This document shows, in pieces, positions 12,401-20,746 of a DNA stretch of 64,000 bases. Source of the stretch: Petunia secreta (Eukaryota > Streptophyta > Magnoliopsida > Solanales > Solanaceae); the NCBI GenBank assembly GCA_029990175.1, contig JARKIP010000035.1:37152001-37216000 (forward strand). The letters run 5' to 3'. The position numbers and the translations under genes are program-made. Below the pieces are notes generated by a model. That model saw only the letters and a program-made list of their open reading frames with translations, was not told the origin of the DNA and searched no databases. The first letter of the stretch is position 1. Each line of letters starts with the position of its first letter.

Positions 12401-14228
12401 ACAAATGCTCATCTACATAACTCCCCATTTTGAATCGAATCATCACTTGCTTGACCACTTTAAGCTCCCCACATTCGCTTAGCCATTGTAGCCGGTAAGG
12501 TTTAGGATGCTTTATGGCCGTCAACTTCAATTGAGACACAAGTGATTGACTCACTACATTTGCACAACTTCCGGAATCAATTATCATAGAGCAAACGGCA
12601 TCTTTGACCCGGCACCTAGCATGGAATAGATTTTCCCTTTGCAAGGTTTCACTATCTTCCACAACCATAACCCCTAGGCTCCTTCTCACAACTAAGAAAG
12701 TATGGAAATCCTCCTCTTCTCCCGTGTCATCAAACAAATCATCCTCCTCTACTCCCTCATCTCTCGCTTCTCTCTCTACTCCCTCATCTTCCGATTCACT
12801 CTCTTTCTCATATGCATCATTACCAACAACAATCATGGTCCTCTTTGTAGGACATTCCCTAGCAAAGTGACCATATCCCTTGCACTTGTGGCATTGCATT
12901 GAAGAAGAAGTAGGAGCATTCAATTGAGTTTTAGAGTTACCTCCCACATTAGATGTGTTCTTCTCATACGGCTTTTTCACATCCTTGGTAGCATTGGCAC
13001 CACTTGTTCCACTTGCACTTTGGAACCTTGCATTTGTCGTAGGAGGCTTCCAATCCTTTGGTTTGCTTGTTGGAGTAGTAGTGCTACTCTTGTAGCGAAG
13101 GGATTTCTCCTCTTTGAGCCATTTCTCGGCCTCAACCGCATCTTCACATAGTTTGTAATGATCATCATATTTGTGGAACTTCAATTGTGAAGCTATGTCT
13201 CGGTTCAAGCCCCCTTTGAAACGGATCATGGCCGTCTCATTGTCTTCATCATCCAAGTCTAGAGTCATCCGGACTTGTTCAAACTCATTGAAGTACTCCC
13301 CAACCGACTTGGAACCTTGTTTCAATTCATAGAGACGCTTTTGTTGGTCCACTCGGTATTGGTTAGTCAAGTACTTTTCATCCATCACACGGATCAACTC
13401 ATCCCAAGTAAGATTAAGAACCATCCCCATCCTCCTTCTATTCCTCTTTACCGACTCCCACCATGTAGAAGCAAAGGACTCAAAGGTAGAGATAGCATAC
13501 TTAGTCTTCTTCAATTCGGGCATGTCATTGGTGTCAAATATACGTTCCATGGACAACTTCCAATCAAGGTACTCCACCGGATCACTACTCCCTTTGAAAG
13601 GAGGAATAGTAATCTTCACACTATTAAGATTGTTGTTGTTGTCTCGACCCCCACGGAATGGCTCCGGTTGGCCCCCATAGTGGTCTTCATTCACACCATA
13701 CTCCCTTCTCGCATTCCCTCCAACAAATCCCATAGGTGGCCCTCGACCTCGGCCCCTACCTCGATCCACATTACGACCCCAATTCATACCACGTCTCGGT
13801 TAAAAGTGGTCATCAAGCCCATACATATCATCACCATACTCGGCTTCCTCCCCTTCTTGAGCTTCATCGACTTGCTCAAGAGGTTGCACATTTCGGATGG
13901 GCCTTGGTAATGGGATGTTTCTTGGAGGATTATCCAAGATACAGGGAATGCCCGCTCGTTCAATTCTCTCTCGATCTTCCTTTACCCGTTGTTGATTGAG
14001 AAGTTCAACAACTTGCTCCGGGGTAAAGGTAGGGCTACTCGAGCCTTCACCGGCCTCAATTTGGACACTCGGGGTCCCCTTTTCAATTGGGACACTCGGG
14101 GTCCCTTGGTCACCTTGGGTACTCGAAGCACCCTTTTCAAGTGACTCAATCCGTTGAGTCATAACATCCATCTTGGCAAGAAGGCTAGCCAAGGCCTCCT
14201 TGATGAAATCTTGGCCCTCGTTGGCCAT
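9425..14228 (-). pseudogene. gag-pol: gag-pol of K, one stop and one frameshift, cut by J
   Basis: The start is the ATG at 14228, following the conserved GTAGGTACA context. Gag, knuckle (CHKCKGYGHFAREC), protease (IIDSGSCANV), RT (VVYFDDILIYS), RNase H and integrase follow in order. A TAA at 13800-13802, from CAA in relatives, ends the first part after the FDDHF-like segment just before the arginine/glycine-rich stretch. A one-base deletion near 9928 (GGTTACC where F has GGTTTACC) breaks the integrase just after the TDGQTEVV catalytic segment. The frame then runs into the J LTR, which supplies a false ending. Without these lesions it would resemble D and F. Confidence 0.92.
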
Positions 14229-14631
14229 TGTACCTACAAAGAAAAGAAACAAGCGTTAGTTAAAACACCTCACTCGCTCCCTCACTTGTGTTCACTCGGA
14301 TCACTCTTTTGGGTGGCGGTGGATATTTCACTCGACTTGTAGTTCCAAAGCTTCCCGTAGATGACTAGCAATCCCTCTACTCAACCAAACTATTCACGAG
14401 TCAAGTACACTCCGGGGTGAGTGGAGTTAATGGGACTCGATGAACGCTAGGCACTTTGAAGTAAAGGACTTGAATCAAAAGAAACTACGGATCTTCTTCG
14501 AATTCTAGTCTCCTTCCTAAGGCACGATGTTCCTAGTAGCTCGAAGTAATTAGTATAATCAATTAGAATCAATGCAAATAACAAAACAAGGAATCCTAGA
14601 AGTTTCTACCCAATTCCCAAGTTTCAGGAAG

Positions 14632-14781
14632 TAGGCGCCCCGCCTCAGGATGAGAGGCGACCGCCCAGAGCAGGGTGCAGGTGAGAGGCGCTCCGCCCTT
14701 TCAGGGAGGCGCTCCGCCTCAAATAATTCCTGCAAGCTCACCAGTGGGAGGCGCTCCGCCTCTTTGTTAGGCGCTCCGCCT
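14632..14781. repeat. Palindromic cassette in K leader
   Basis: Six modules start near 14633, 14655, 14686, 14707, 14749 and 14769: three pairs with internal steps of 22, 21 and 20 bp and gaps of 31 and 42 bp. Cores are AGGCGCCCCGCCT, AGGCGACCGCC and AGGCGCTCCGCCT. Confidence 0.9.
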
Positions 14782-15431
14782 CCTGCTGTGTTCCAGCACA
14801 GTTCACTTCGCGTTTTGTTGATTTTTCACCCACAAATCCGACTATTCAAGCGTTGTTTTAGCAATTCAAAGGTACCCAAATGTTGTATTAGTCACAAAGA
14901 TCAAACCCCAACAACTTTTATCAAACCCCAATCGAAAACAAACAATCCACCATGATCATCTTCTTCAAAGCAAGGGTTTCAAAATTTTCAAATTTTCATA
15001 GGGTTTCAAATTTTCAATTCATGCAATACAACTCCAAATTGGGTGTTTAAGGTACCAAAAGAACGGGAAACACACAAGGATCAAACCCCAATATCGAATC
15101 TCAATCCAATATCAATCGAACCCAAGAATCAATCAAAAGTCATCAAGAACAAGTTCATCAAGGGTTTTTAAGGGGTTTTGGGGTTTTGATTTTCAATCTT
15201 CTCCAATCCAAGTGTTTTTGGTATCCAAACGACGGGATTTCAACCACGATCAAGAATCTATAACACCCATATCATGAATCACTCAAACCAACAAGTTACA
15301 CCAAATTTTAGATTTTCAATTTTTTTGTAATTTTCTTCTTTCAATAACAAGAACGAGAAAATAAAGATAGGAATCGACCTAGGCACGAAGAATCAAGGGT
15401 CGGGGGTTTGTAGAAATAAAACCCGAGCCTT

Positions 15432-15443
15432 GCTCTGATACCA
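15432..15443 (-). other. Primer-binding site of K
   Basis: GCTCTGATACCA on the plus strand, the initiator Met-tRNA primer site in minus orientation, next to the 5' LTR. Confidence 0.92.
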
Positions 15444-15446
15444 AGC

Positions 15447-16272
15447 TGATAAGAATCAAAATGCGGAAACGAAAAAGATAAAAGCGAGACGTAGCTCGTA
15501 CGATAATCCCAAGTAGCAACGGAGAACTTGTTCCGTTACACCCCGAGAGAATGACAAGAACACCTACACTAAGCAACTACCCTCGAGCTAACGTGAGCAC
15601 GCAAGTAGAATGATCGGGGGGGATTGGAATTCATCTAGATCCGCTAGAGGAAGAACAAGTCCCATCAAGGTTTCATTCATTCAATCCAAGAGTTCAACTC
15701 TCAACACAAGTGTTTGTTCAATCATCAAAGTTAGCTAATGATTTAAAGAGGCTAAGTGAAGTATTTATAGGCTTCACTTAGGTCTAAATAAAAGGTCTAA
15801 AATACCCCCAAAGTGGGTTAAAACAAATAAGGCCACGCAGGGCTAAAGTTGGAAGTTCAAACAAAAGTCATTAAAAATCCCGCATGTGAGTCACAGGGGT
15901 AGGCGGTCCGCCTAGTAGGGGGAGGCGGCCGCCCAGCAGTCTTCACCTCTCTGGATCTGAGGGAGGCGGTCCGCCTAGGCTGGGAGGCGGTCCGCCCTGA
16001 GCCTTTCATGCCTCTGGATTTTGGGAGGCGCCCCGCCTCAGCTGGGAGGCGCTCCGCCTTGTTCTGGAGCCCCTTGGGATATCTCATTTTGGGTCTCTTG
16101 GGCCTCTCCAAGTGTCCTAGAGGGTCCTCCCTCCATGGTGCACCAAAGCATGGTCTTCAAGTTGCTCTCGGGGCCTTCTTCCATACCCTTCCATACCAAG
16201 TAAAGATGAGCATCTTGGATCAACTTGGCTTGACTCCGGGTGAAGGGTCTTGAGGGGGTTTGGGTCTTATCA
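15447..16272 (-). repeat. 5' LTR of K (826 bp)
   Basis: Plus strand starts TGATAAGAATC and ends GGTCTTATCA, the same family and length as the F LTRs. The TATA box is at 15762-15769 (TATAAATA on the minus strand). Confidence 0.94.
15900..16059. repeat. Palindromic cassette in K LTR
   Basis: Six modules start at 15901, 15923, 15964, 15985, 16026 and 16047: three pairs with steps 22, 41, 21, 41 and 21 bp. Cores are AGGCGGTCCGCCT, AGGCGGCCGCC, AGGCGCCCCGCCT and AGGCGCTCCGCCT. Confidence 0.92.
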
Positions 16273-16509
16273 CTTCACTTCAACTAGGCGGTCCGCCCCT
16301 TTGAGTAGGCGGTCCGCCCCTTCCTGGGGGTTCTTGGAATAGCTCAAAATGTGTCCCCCGAGCCTCTCTTTTGGTGCCTATGTGCTCCTCCTTCCTTGGC
16401 GCTCCAATGCATGATCTTCAAGACGTTTCCGGAGCCCATGCCTGGTGTTCATTGTGCTCTCAAGCTTGGTTCTTGATGGTTGTTGATTAGGCAATTTTAT
16501 ATTGCATCA
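16273..16509 (-). repeat. 3' LTR fragment of G
   Basis: Ends GCATCA against the PPT. It aligns over about 230 bp with the outer part of the J LTR. Two AGGCGGTCCGCC modules remain at 16285-16297 and 16306-16318, 21 bp apart. Confidence 0.88.
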
Positions 16510-16550
16510 TCCTCCCCTTCTTGAAAGGATTTCGTCCTCGAAATCGAACC
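16510..16550 (-). promoter_or_regulatory. PPT and pre-PPT inverted repeat of G
   Basis: TCCTCCCCTTCTT at 16510-16522 is the polypurine tract in minus orientation. GATTTCG-TCCT-CGAAATC follows at about 16528-16545. The repeat is kept even though the upstream ORF has already stopped at 16596, so here it is not translated. Confidence 0.82.
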
Positions 16551-16595
16551 ATCAAAACCTACAATCAAAGCAAGCACAACCAAAATTTTCCTACT

Positions 16596-17594
16596 TCACA
16601 AGTAGGTTAGCTTAACAAGAAAGAGTGCAAGGTGTGTGGAAAACACACTCTTGTGATAGAGCCAAGCATCAATACCCAATAAAAAGTGTATGTCCCCGAA
16701 GGAGACAACAAGGCATTGGCTCGACAAGAACAAGCACCCAATTTCAAAACAAGCAAAGAGATCAAGGTCATGCAATATGTAGCAATCAAATGTCCTATGA
16801 CCCCTAAGCTTACCACTAACACACCAAGCCTTCAAATCACTTCTATCACAATGTGACACATTGGCTTTGGTATGTCCAACACTCAAGGTGTGCTCAACAT
16901 ATGGGATGGAGTAAGTGAAATAGTTCAATTCACAACTAACATCGACCACTCCACTCCCCTTCTTAAGAGCATTCTTACACACACCGAGAGGTACCTCCTC
17001 ACCTCCAAATATTCCTCCAAGACAACCCTCGTCACTACACAAACTCCCAAGGGAGGTCTCAAACAATGGATTATCTATAGAGTTAGGCATTCCAATCCAT
17101 GGAGGTCCAAACTCACACCCTACTCTAGTGTGATACAATTCACCATTTTCATTGAAGTTGCCCTCATACAAAGGATTAGTATAGGCACACTTCTCAAGTT
17201 CATTAGCAAGCAAAGGTGAAGTTCTCAAACTAGAGACCACATCTAAACTTGAGGAGCCATCGAACACAAATCGATCTATCTCATTCTCAAGAGACTCCTC
17301 AAGGTTACAACCTTTCTCACTACGACACAAGAAACCACCACTATCAAATAAACAATCAAAGGAAAGAATAGGATAATCATGCAATTCATCTTCTCCTTTA
17401 TCAAACATGGGTGGGGTGTCATAACAAGGTCCACAAATAAGGTCAACTTCAACATTTTCACTAAAGAGAGGTTCAATAAAAACCGAGCTCACATCATGAT
17501 GTGGCTTTTCAACCCTCTCAACTAGTGGTTCGTTTTCACACACAAGTTGACCCAAAGGCTCTACGCTAGTTGCAAACACATTATAGTCATGCAA
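16596..17594 (-). CDS. Domain X protein of non-autonomous element G (unrecognised)
   Basis: About 332 codons that I do not recognise. They occupy the place where RT, RNase H and integrase should be. The first third is acidic. Motifs shared in order with H are HHDVSS-FIEPL, CYDTPP-FD, GEDE, NPL(Y/F)EG, RVG, PPW, NPLF, GEE--LGV-K-ALKKGSGV-D, and finally FGD--F---IDAWLYHKSVFST. The last 60 residues are strongly hydrophobic and could be buried or membrane-associated. In H the equivalent region is in frame with the protease; in G it is one base out of frame with the upstream ORF (stop at 17603-17605), so G has a frameshift there or translates it separately. No zinc site or DDE triad is visible. 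Confidence 0.6.
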   Translation of the reverse strand: MHDYNVFATSVEPLGQLVCENEPLVERVEKPHHDVSSVFIEPLFSENVEVDLICGPCYDTPPMFDKGEDELHDYPILSFDCLFDSGGFLCRSEKGCNLEESLENEIDRFVFDGSSSLDVVSSLRTSPLLANELEKCAYTNPLYEGNFNENGELYHTRVGCEFGPPWIGMPNSIDNPLFETSLGSLCSDEGCLGGIFGGEEVPLGVCKNALKKGSGVVDVSCELNYFTYSIPYVEHTLSVGHTKANVSHCDRSDLKAWCVSGKLRGHRTFDCYILHDLDLFACFEIGCLFLSSQCLVVSFGDIHFLLGIDAWLYHKSVFSTHLALFLVKLTYL

Positions 17595-17602
17595 ATCATC
17601 AA

Positions 17603-19516
17603 CTAGCCTAGAGTTTTAACTAACAACTCACAAGACAAGGAAGTATCATGCTCAAGGAGGGAAGAACTAACACATACCGTTGAAGTATCATGAATGTCTC
17701 CACCTTGTAGCTCACATTCGGCATCTCCTTCACCTTGTCTTTCCATCTTGGAACATGGTTGAGGCTCCATTGGTTTGCCTCCAAGAATCCCTACAAAAGA
17801 ATTCAAGCACATAGAAGAAAAAGATAAAAGGTTAAGGTTAGAATAAGGGGTGTCCTCACTCTCAATTTTTCTTTTCCCCTCTTTCTTTTCCCTCATTTTT
17901 TTTCCAAGGTCGGGTGTAGATTCGGGTGGTGACAACCCACTCACATCACTCATCACAACCTCTCCTTTTTCCACTCGAGAGTTGTCACCGGTCGCTCCCT
18001 TACTCCTCTCTATCTTTTGTCTCTCAATTTCGGGTGAATTGGGACGAGGCCCAAGAATACCCATAGCCGGAGTAGGTGGACTTTTAACGTCAACCCGGAA
18101 TCTAGGACTAGGAGACTCATCACTTGACGTCTCCTTCTTCTTCGTTGGTGAACCACTTGGAATTGAAACTTGTGGTTTCGGGTTCACCTTGTTGATGTCT
18201 ATCAACCCTTTTCTAGCACATGTCCCACCATTGCTTGTGTTTGTAGGACTTCTTGTTTTCACATTGTCAACCATGGAATGAAGTTCTTGCTCCTTGCTCC
18301 TTTGCCTAGCCAAAGAAGGCGCACTAGTAAGCACTAGGCTCTTCGGCCGGTAAGGCACAAAGTCATAAACTCTTTGCCCTACGCCCACAAGATATGCATC
18401 CTTCACCACACTATATTGCACCCTCTTCCCCTCCAACCACCGGTCACCTATCCACACATCAATATGACGCATGGGATACACATCACACCACACATAGCAT
18501 TTATAGTTCCTATGAGATATGAGTACCCGAGCCTCCTTAGAAACCCACACTCCATCATACTCATAAGGATGCTCTAGCTTGTGGCATGGTATCCTAAGCC
18601 TATCAACCAAAGAGGTGCTAATACAATTGGCATCGGTACCACCAATCTTGAGCAAGTATCCTCCAATACCATCTACCTCAACAACGAACCTACACCTACC
18701 CAAGTTTTGTAGATTGGCATCCAAGTGAGAACTTGAACGCCCACAAGTGTCAACTCTGACAACTTGGGTCTTCCTTATCCCTCCACTAGTGGCAACACCA
18801 CTAGAACAATCTCCTCTTCCCGTCACTCTCCCAACATTAACAATGTTGTTGGAAGTCAAGGAAGGAACCTCGCCATGGAACCCATAAGTGCCTCTTGCCT
18901 TGGTTCCATAGCCCACAGTACTACTCCTACTACAACCATCCACGCCCCTCACGGCATATAACCCCTTTGTAGCAAAAGCAACACCATCTATCATACCAAC
19001 CTCCTCATGGGAATTAGAAGCATTAGGCCGCTTAGCGTACCTAGAAGATGCAAGCTTCTTCTTTCCCACGGAACAACCACCACCACCTCCCATACTAATG
19101 GAAGGTCCTCTACTACTCCCTTGTACACCGTTAGCAACACTAAGAGAAGATGCATAAGGATAACCCATATGTTCAACATCATCATCAACTCTATCTATGT
19201 CACTATCAACAATATCAAATTCTTCACAAGAAGAGTAAGTAGAATCAATGTACCTTGTAGCGTCACCATCTTCATTTTCTTGACTAGAAGCATAAGGATC
19301 AACACATTCATCTTCATGGGCCTCATAGTCTTCATCAATCTCACGATCATCATAATGAACCGCTTCATCTTCATAGGAGCCATGGTTTCCGTCATCATAG
19401 TAATGGCCATCATCCTCACCATAGGAACCATAGTCTCCATCATCACCATACGAGTCATAGCAACTCGCATCATCGCCACATGAGCCATAATCTACTCCAT
19501 CATCAATATCCGACAT
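17603..19516 (-). CDS. Gag-position protein of G with a degenerate protease-like domain
   Basis: 637 codons from the ATG at 19516, chosen because it sits where gag starts in relatives. The N-terminus is a low-complexity acidic Asp/Tyr/Gly/Ser region, followed by Ser/Gly-rich sequence. About residues 270-395 align with the CRM protease: CRFVVEVDG for CRVKDAVCSMIID, VDRLRIPCHKLEHPYEY for the LKHPNPYRL region, and IGDRWLEGKRVQYSV for LGRPWQFDRQVVHDG. The catalytic DSG is replaced by GGTDAN, so it cannot be an active aspartic protease. The Lys/Glu/Ser-rich linker after it (KIERS-G-TGDN, SDVSGLSP) is shared with H. Capsid and CCHC knuckle are missing. A structural or binding role is possible; function unknown. 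Confidence 0.7.
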   Translation of the reverse strand: MSDIDDGVDYGSCGDDASCYDSYGDDGDYGSYGEDDGHYYDDGNHGSYEDEAVHYDDREIDEDYEAHEDECVDPYASSQENEDGDATRYIDSTYSSCEEFDIVDSDIDRVDDDVEHMGYPYASSLSVANGVQGSSRGPSISMGGGGGCSVGKKKLASSRYAKRPNASNSHEEVGMIDGVAFATKGLYAVRGVDGCSRSSTVGYGTKARGTYGFHGEVPSLTSNNIVNVGRVTGRGDCSSGVATSGGIRKTQVVRVDTCGRSSSHLDANLQNLGRCRFVVEVDGIGGYLLKIGGTDANCISTSLVDRLRIPCHKLEHPYEYDGVWVSKEARVLISHRNYKCYVWCDVYPMRHIDVWIGDRWLEGKRVQYSVVKDAYLVGVGQRVYDFVPYRPKSLVLTSAPSLARQRSKEQELHSMVDNVKTRSPTNTSNGGTCARKGLIDINKVNPKPQVSIPSGSPTKKKETSSDESPSPRFRVDVKSPPTPAMGILGPRPNSPEIERQKIERSKGATGDNSRVEKGEVVMSDVSGLSPPESTPDLGKKMREKKEGKRKIESEDTPYSNLNLLSFSSMCLNSFVGILGGKPMEPQPCSKMERQGEGDAECELQGGDIHDTSTVCVSSSLLEHDTSLSCELLVKTLG

Positions 19517-19918
19517 TGTTGCAATCACCAAAGAACAAAACCTCCCAAAAGTCACTCCCTCACGTGTATCACTCAATATATGTACACTCAAGAGCGAGGC
19601 CTTATCAACTTGGGAACCAAGGAAATCACAACTAGCATGTCCAAGTTAAAGTTCGGAATGGAATTAATGAGACTCGATGTACGGACGGTTATTTAAAGTG
19701 CGCACTTGAGGCCAAAAGGAGTTCTACGACTCTTCTTTGAATTCTAATCTCCTCTACGCACGAATACCTAATACGCTAAAGGAATAGTGTGAATTGAGTA
19801 GGCCAATTACCCTAGAAACACTAACCAAGAGGTACGGAAGCAAACAGGACACAAAAACACACGAAACGAAGCCAAACGGAGCCACCCCAGGAGTGGGCGG
19901 TCCGCCTCTGTAAAGTTG
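19517..19918 (-). other. Gag-proximal leader of G, cut by E
   Basis: About 400 bp without a gene, nearly identical to 1-312. A GTGAGGGAGTGA motif lies shortly before the ATG, as in other elements, but the AG-ending acceptor-like stretch is not kept. One palindromic module, GGGCGGTCCGCC, is at 19895-19906. E inserted at 19919. Confidence 0.85.
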
Positions 19919-20746
19919 TGATGTAGGGAAAACCTACGAAAGCGAGTAAAGATAAAAGTGAGACGAGACTTACACTAAAGTCGAGTAGCAACGGAGAACT
20001 TGTTCCGTTACACCCCGAGCGATTGGAAAGAATCACCTAGTACTATGCAACTATCCTCAAGAATCACGTGGTCCTTGCAAATAGAATGGTCGGGGAGGTT
20101 TGAGGTTCAACTTGGAATCGTCCAATTGAAATTCAAGCCAAGAATCAAAGGTTTCAATAGAGAGTATTTCTCTTGTGTTTTGCATTCAAGATTGGTTAAA
20201 TGAGTTCAAGACCTAATGAAGGCTTTTATAGCCTTCTACAACATGTAATGAAGTGTCTAAAATACCCCTAAGTGGGTTTAAACAATAGAAGCCACTTAGG
20301 GCCAAAGTTGGAATTATACACACAAAATAGTCAAAATTCGGATGGGGTCACAACAGGGGTAGGCGGTCCGCCCACCCCTAGTAGGCGCTCCGCCCTGTCC
20401 AAGCATCCTGAGGCCACCAGTCAAGGAGGCGGTCCGCCTCTGTGAGGTAGGCGGTCCGCCCCTCCTAAATCTAGAGAGTGTGCAATTTGTAGGCGGTCCG
20501 CCTCTTCAGGTAGGCGGTCCGCCTCTTCCTGAAGCTTCTTGGGGTGCCTCCTTTTGTGTCTCTTGAGCCTCTCCAAGTGTCCTAGTTGGTTCCCCGTCCA
20601 TGGTGCTCCAATGCATGATCTTCAAGGTTGTTCCGGAGCTTCCATCTTCCTCGTTCAAGCCTCTCCATACCAAGTGAAGGTGAGCATCATGGATAGCTTT
20701 GGCTTGGCTTCTCGTGAAGGGCCTCGAGCTAGATTGCCCGGCATCA
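19919..20746 (-). repeat. 3' LTR of E (828 bp)
   Basis: Plus strand starts TGATGTAGGG and ends CCGGCATCA before the PPT. TATAAAAG (minus) lies at 20223-20230. The pol frame enters it and ends at 20506. Confidence 0.93.
20360..20524. repeat. Palindromic cassette in E LTR
   Basis: Six modules in three pairs start at 20360, 20382, 20427, 20448, 20490 and 20511, with steps 22, 45, 21, 42 and 21 bp. Cores are AGGCGGTCCGCCT and AGGCGCTCCGCC. Confidence 0.93.

Larger units (their letters stand above)
14229..15446 (-). other. Untranslated leader of K
   Basis: About 1.2 kb without a gene. It holds a stem-loop candidate CACTC-CGGGGT-GAGTG at 14408-14423, a palindromic cassette at 14632-14781 and three degenerate blocks marked by GGTAYCC at 14871, 15051 and 15220 (about 170-180 bp apart). 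The rest is A/T-rich. Confidence 0.85.
9425..16272 (-). mobile_element. Element K: CRM-type retrotransposon, 3' end outside window
   Basis: It has an 826-bp 5' LTR at the right end, a PBS, a leader and gag-pol reading leftwards until J interrupts the integrase tail at 9425. Its PPT and 3' LTR must lie beyond the left edge, on the other side of J. It is inserted in the 3' LTR of G; the right-hand duplication should be CTTCA (16273-16277). Same family as F, which is very similar throughout. Confidence 0.9.
16273..19918 (-). mobile_element. Element G: non-autonomous CRM-derived retrotransposon, partial
   Basis: Visible parts are the outer 237 bp of the 3' LTR, a PPT, two ORFs and the gag-proximal part of the leader. 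K interrupts its 3' LTR on the left and E interrupts its leader on the right, so its ends lie outside the window. It is the outermost layer seen. It lacks recognisable capsid, knuckle, RT, RNase H and integrase core. Confidence 0.85.

Noticed and set aside
17603..19516. Host glycine/aspartate-rich protein gene
   Set aside because: It sits between a CRM-type PPT/LTR and a CRM leader, and its middle aligns with the CRM protease, so it is element-encoded.
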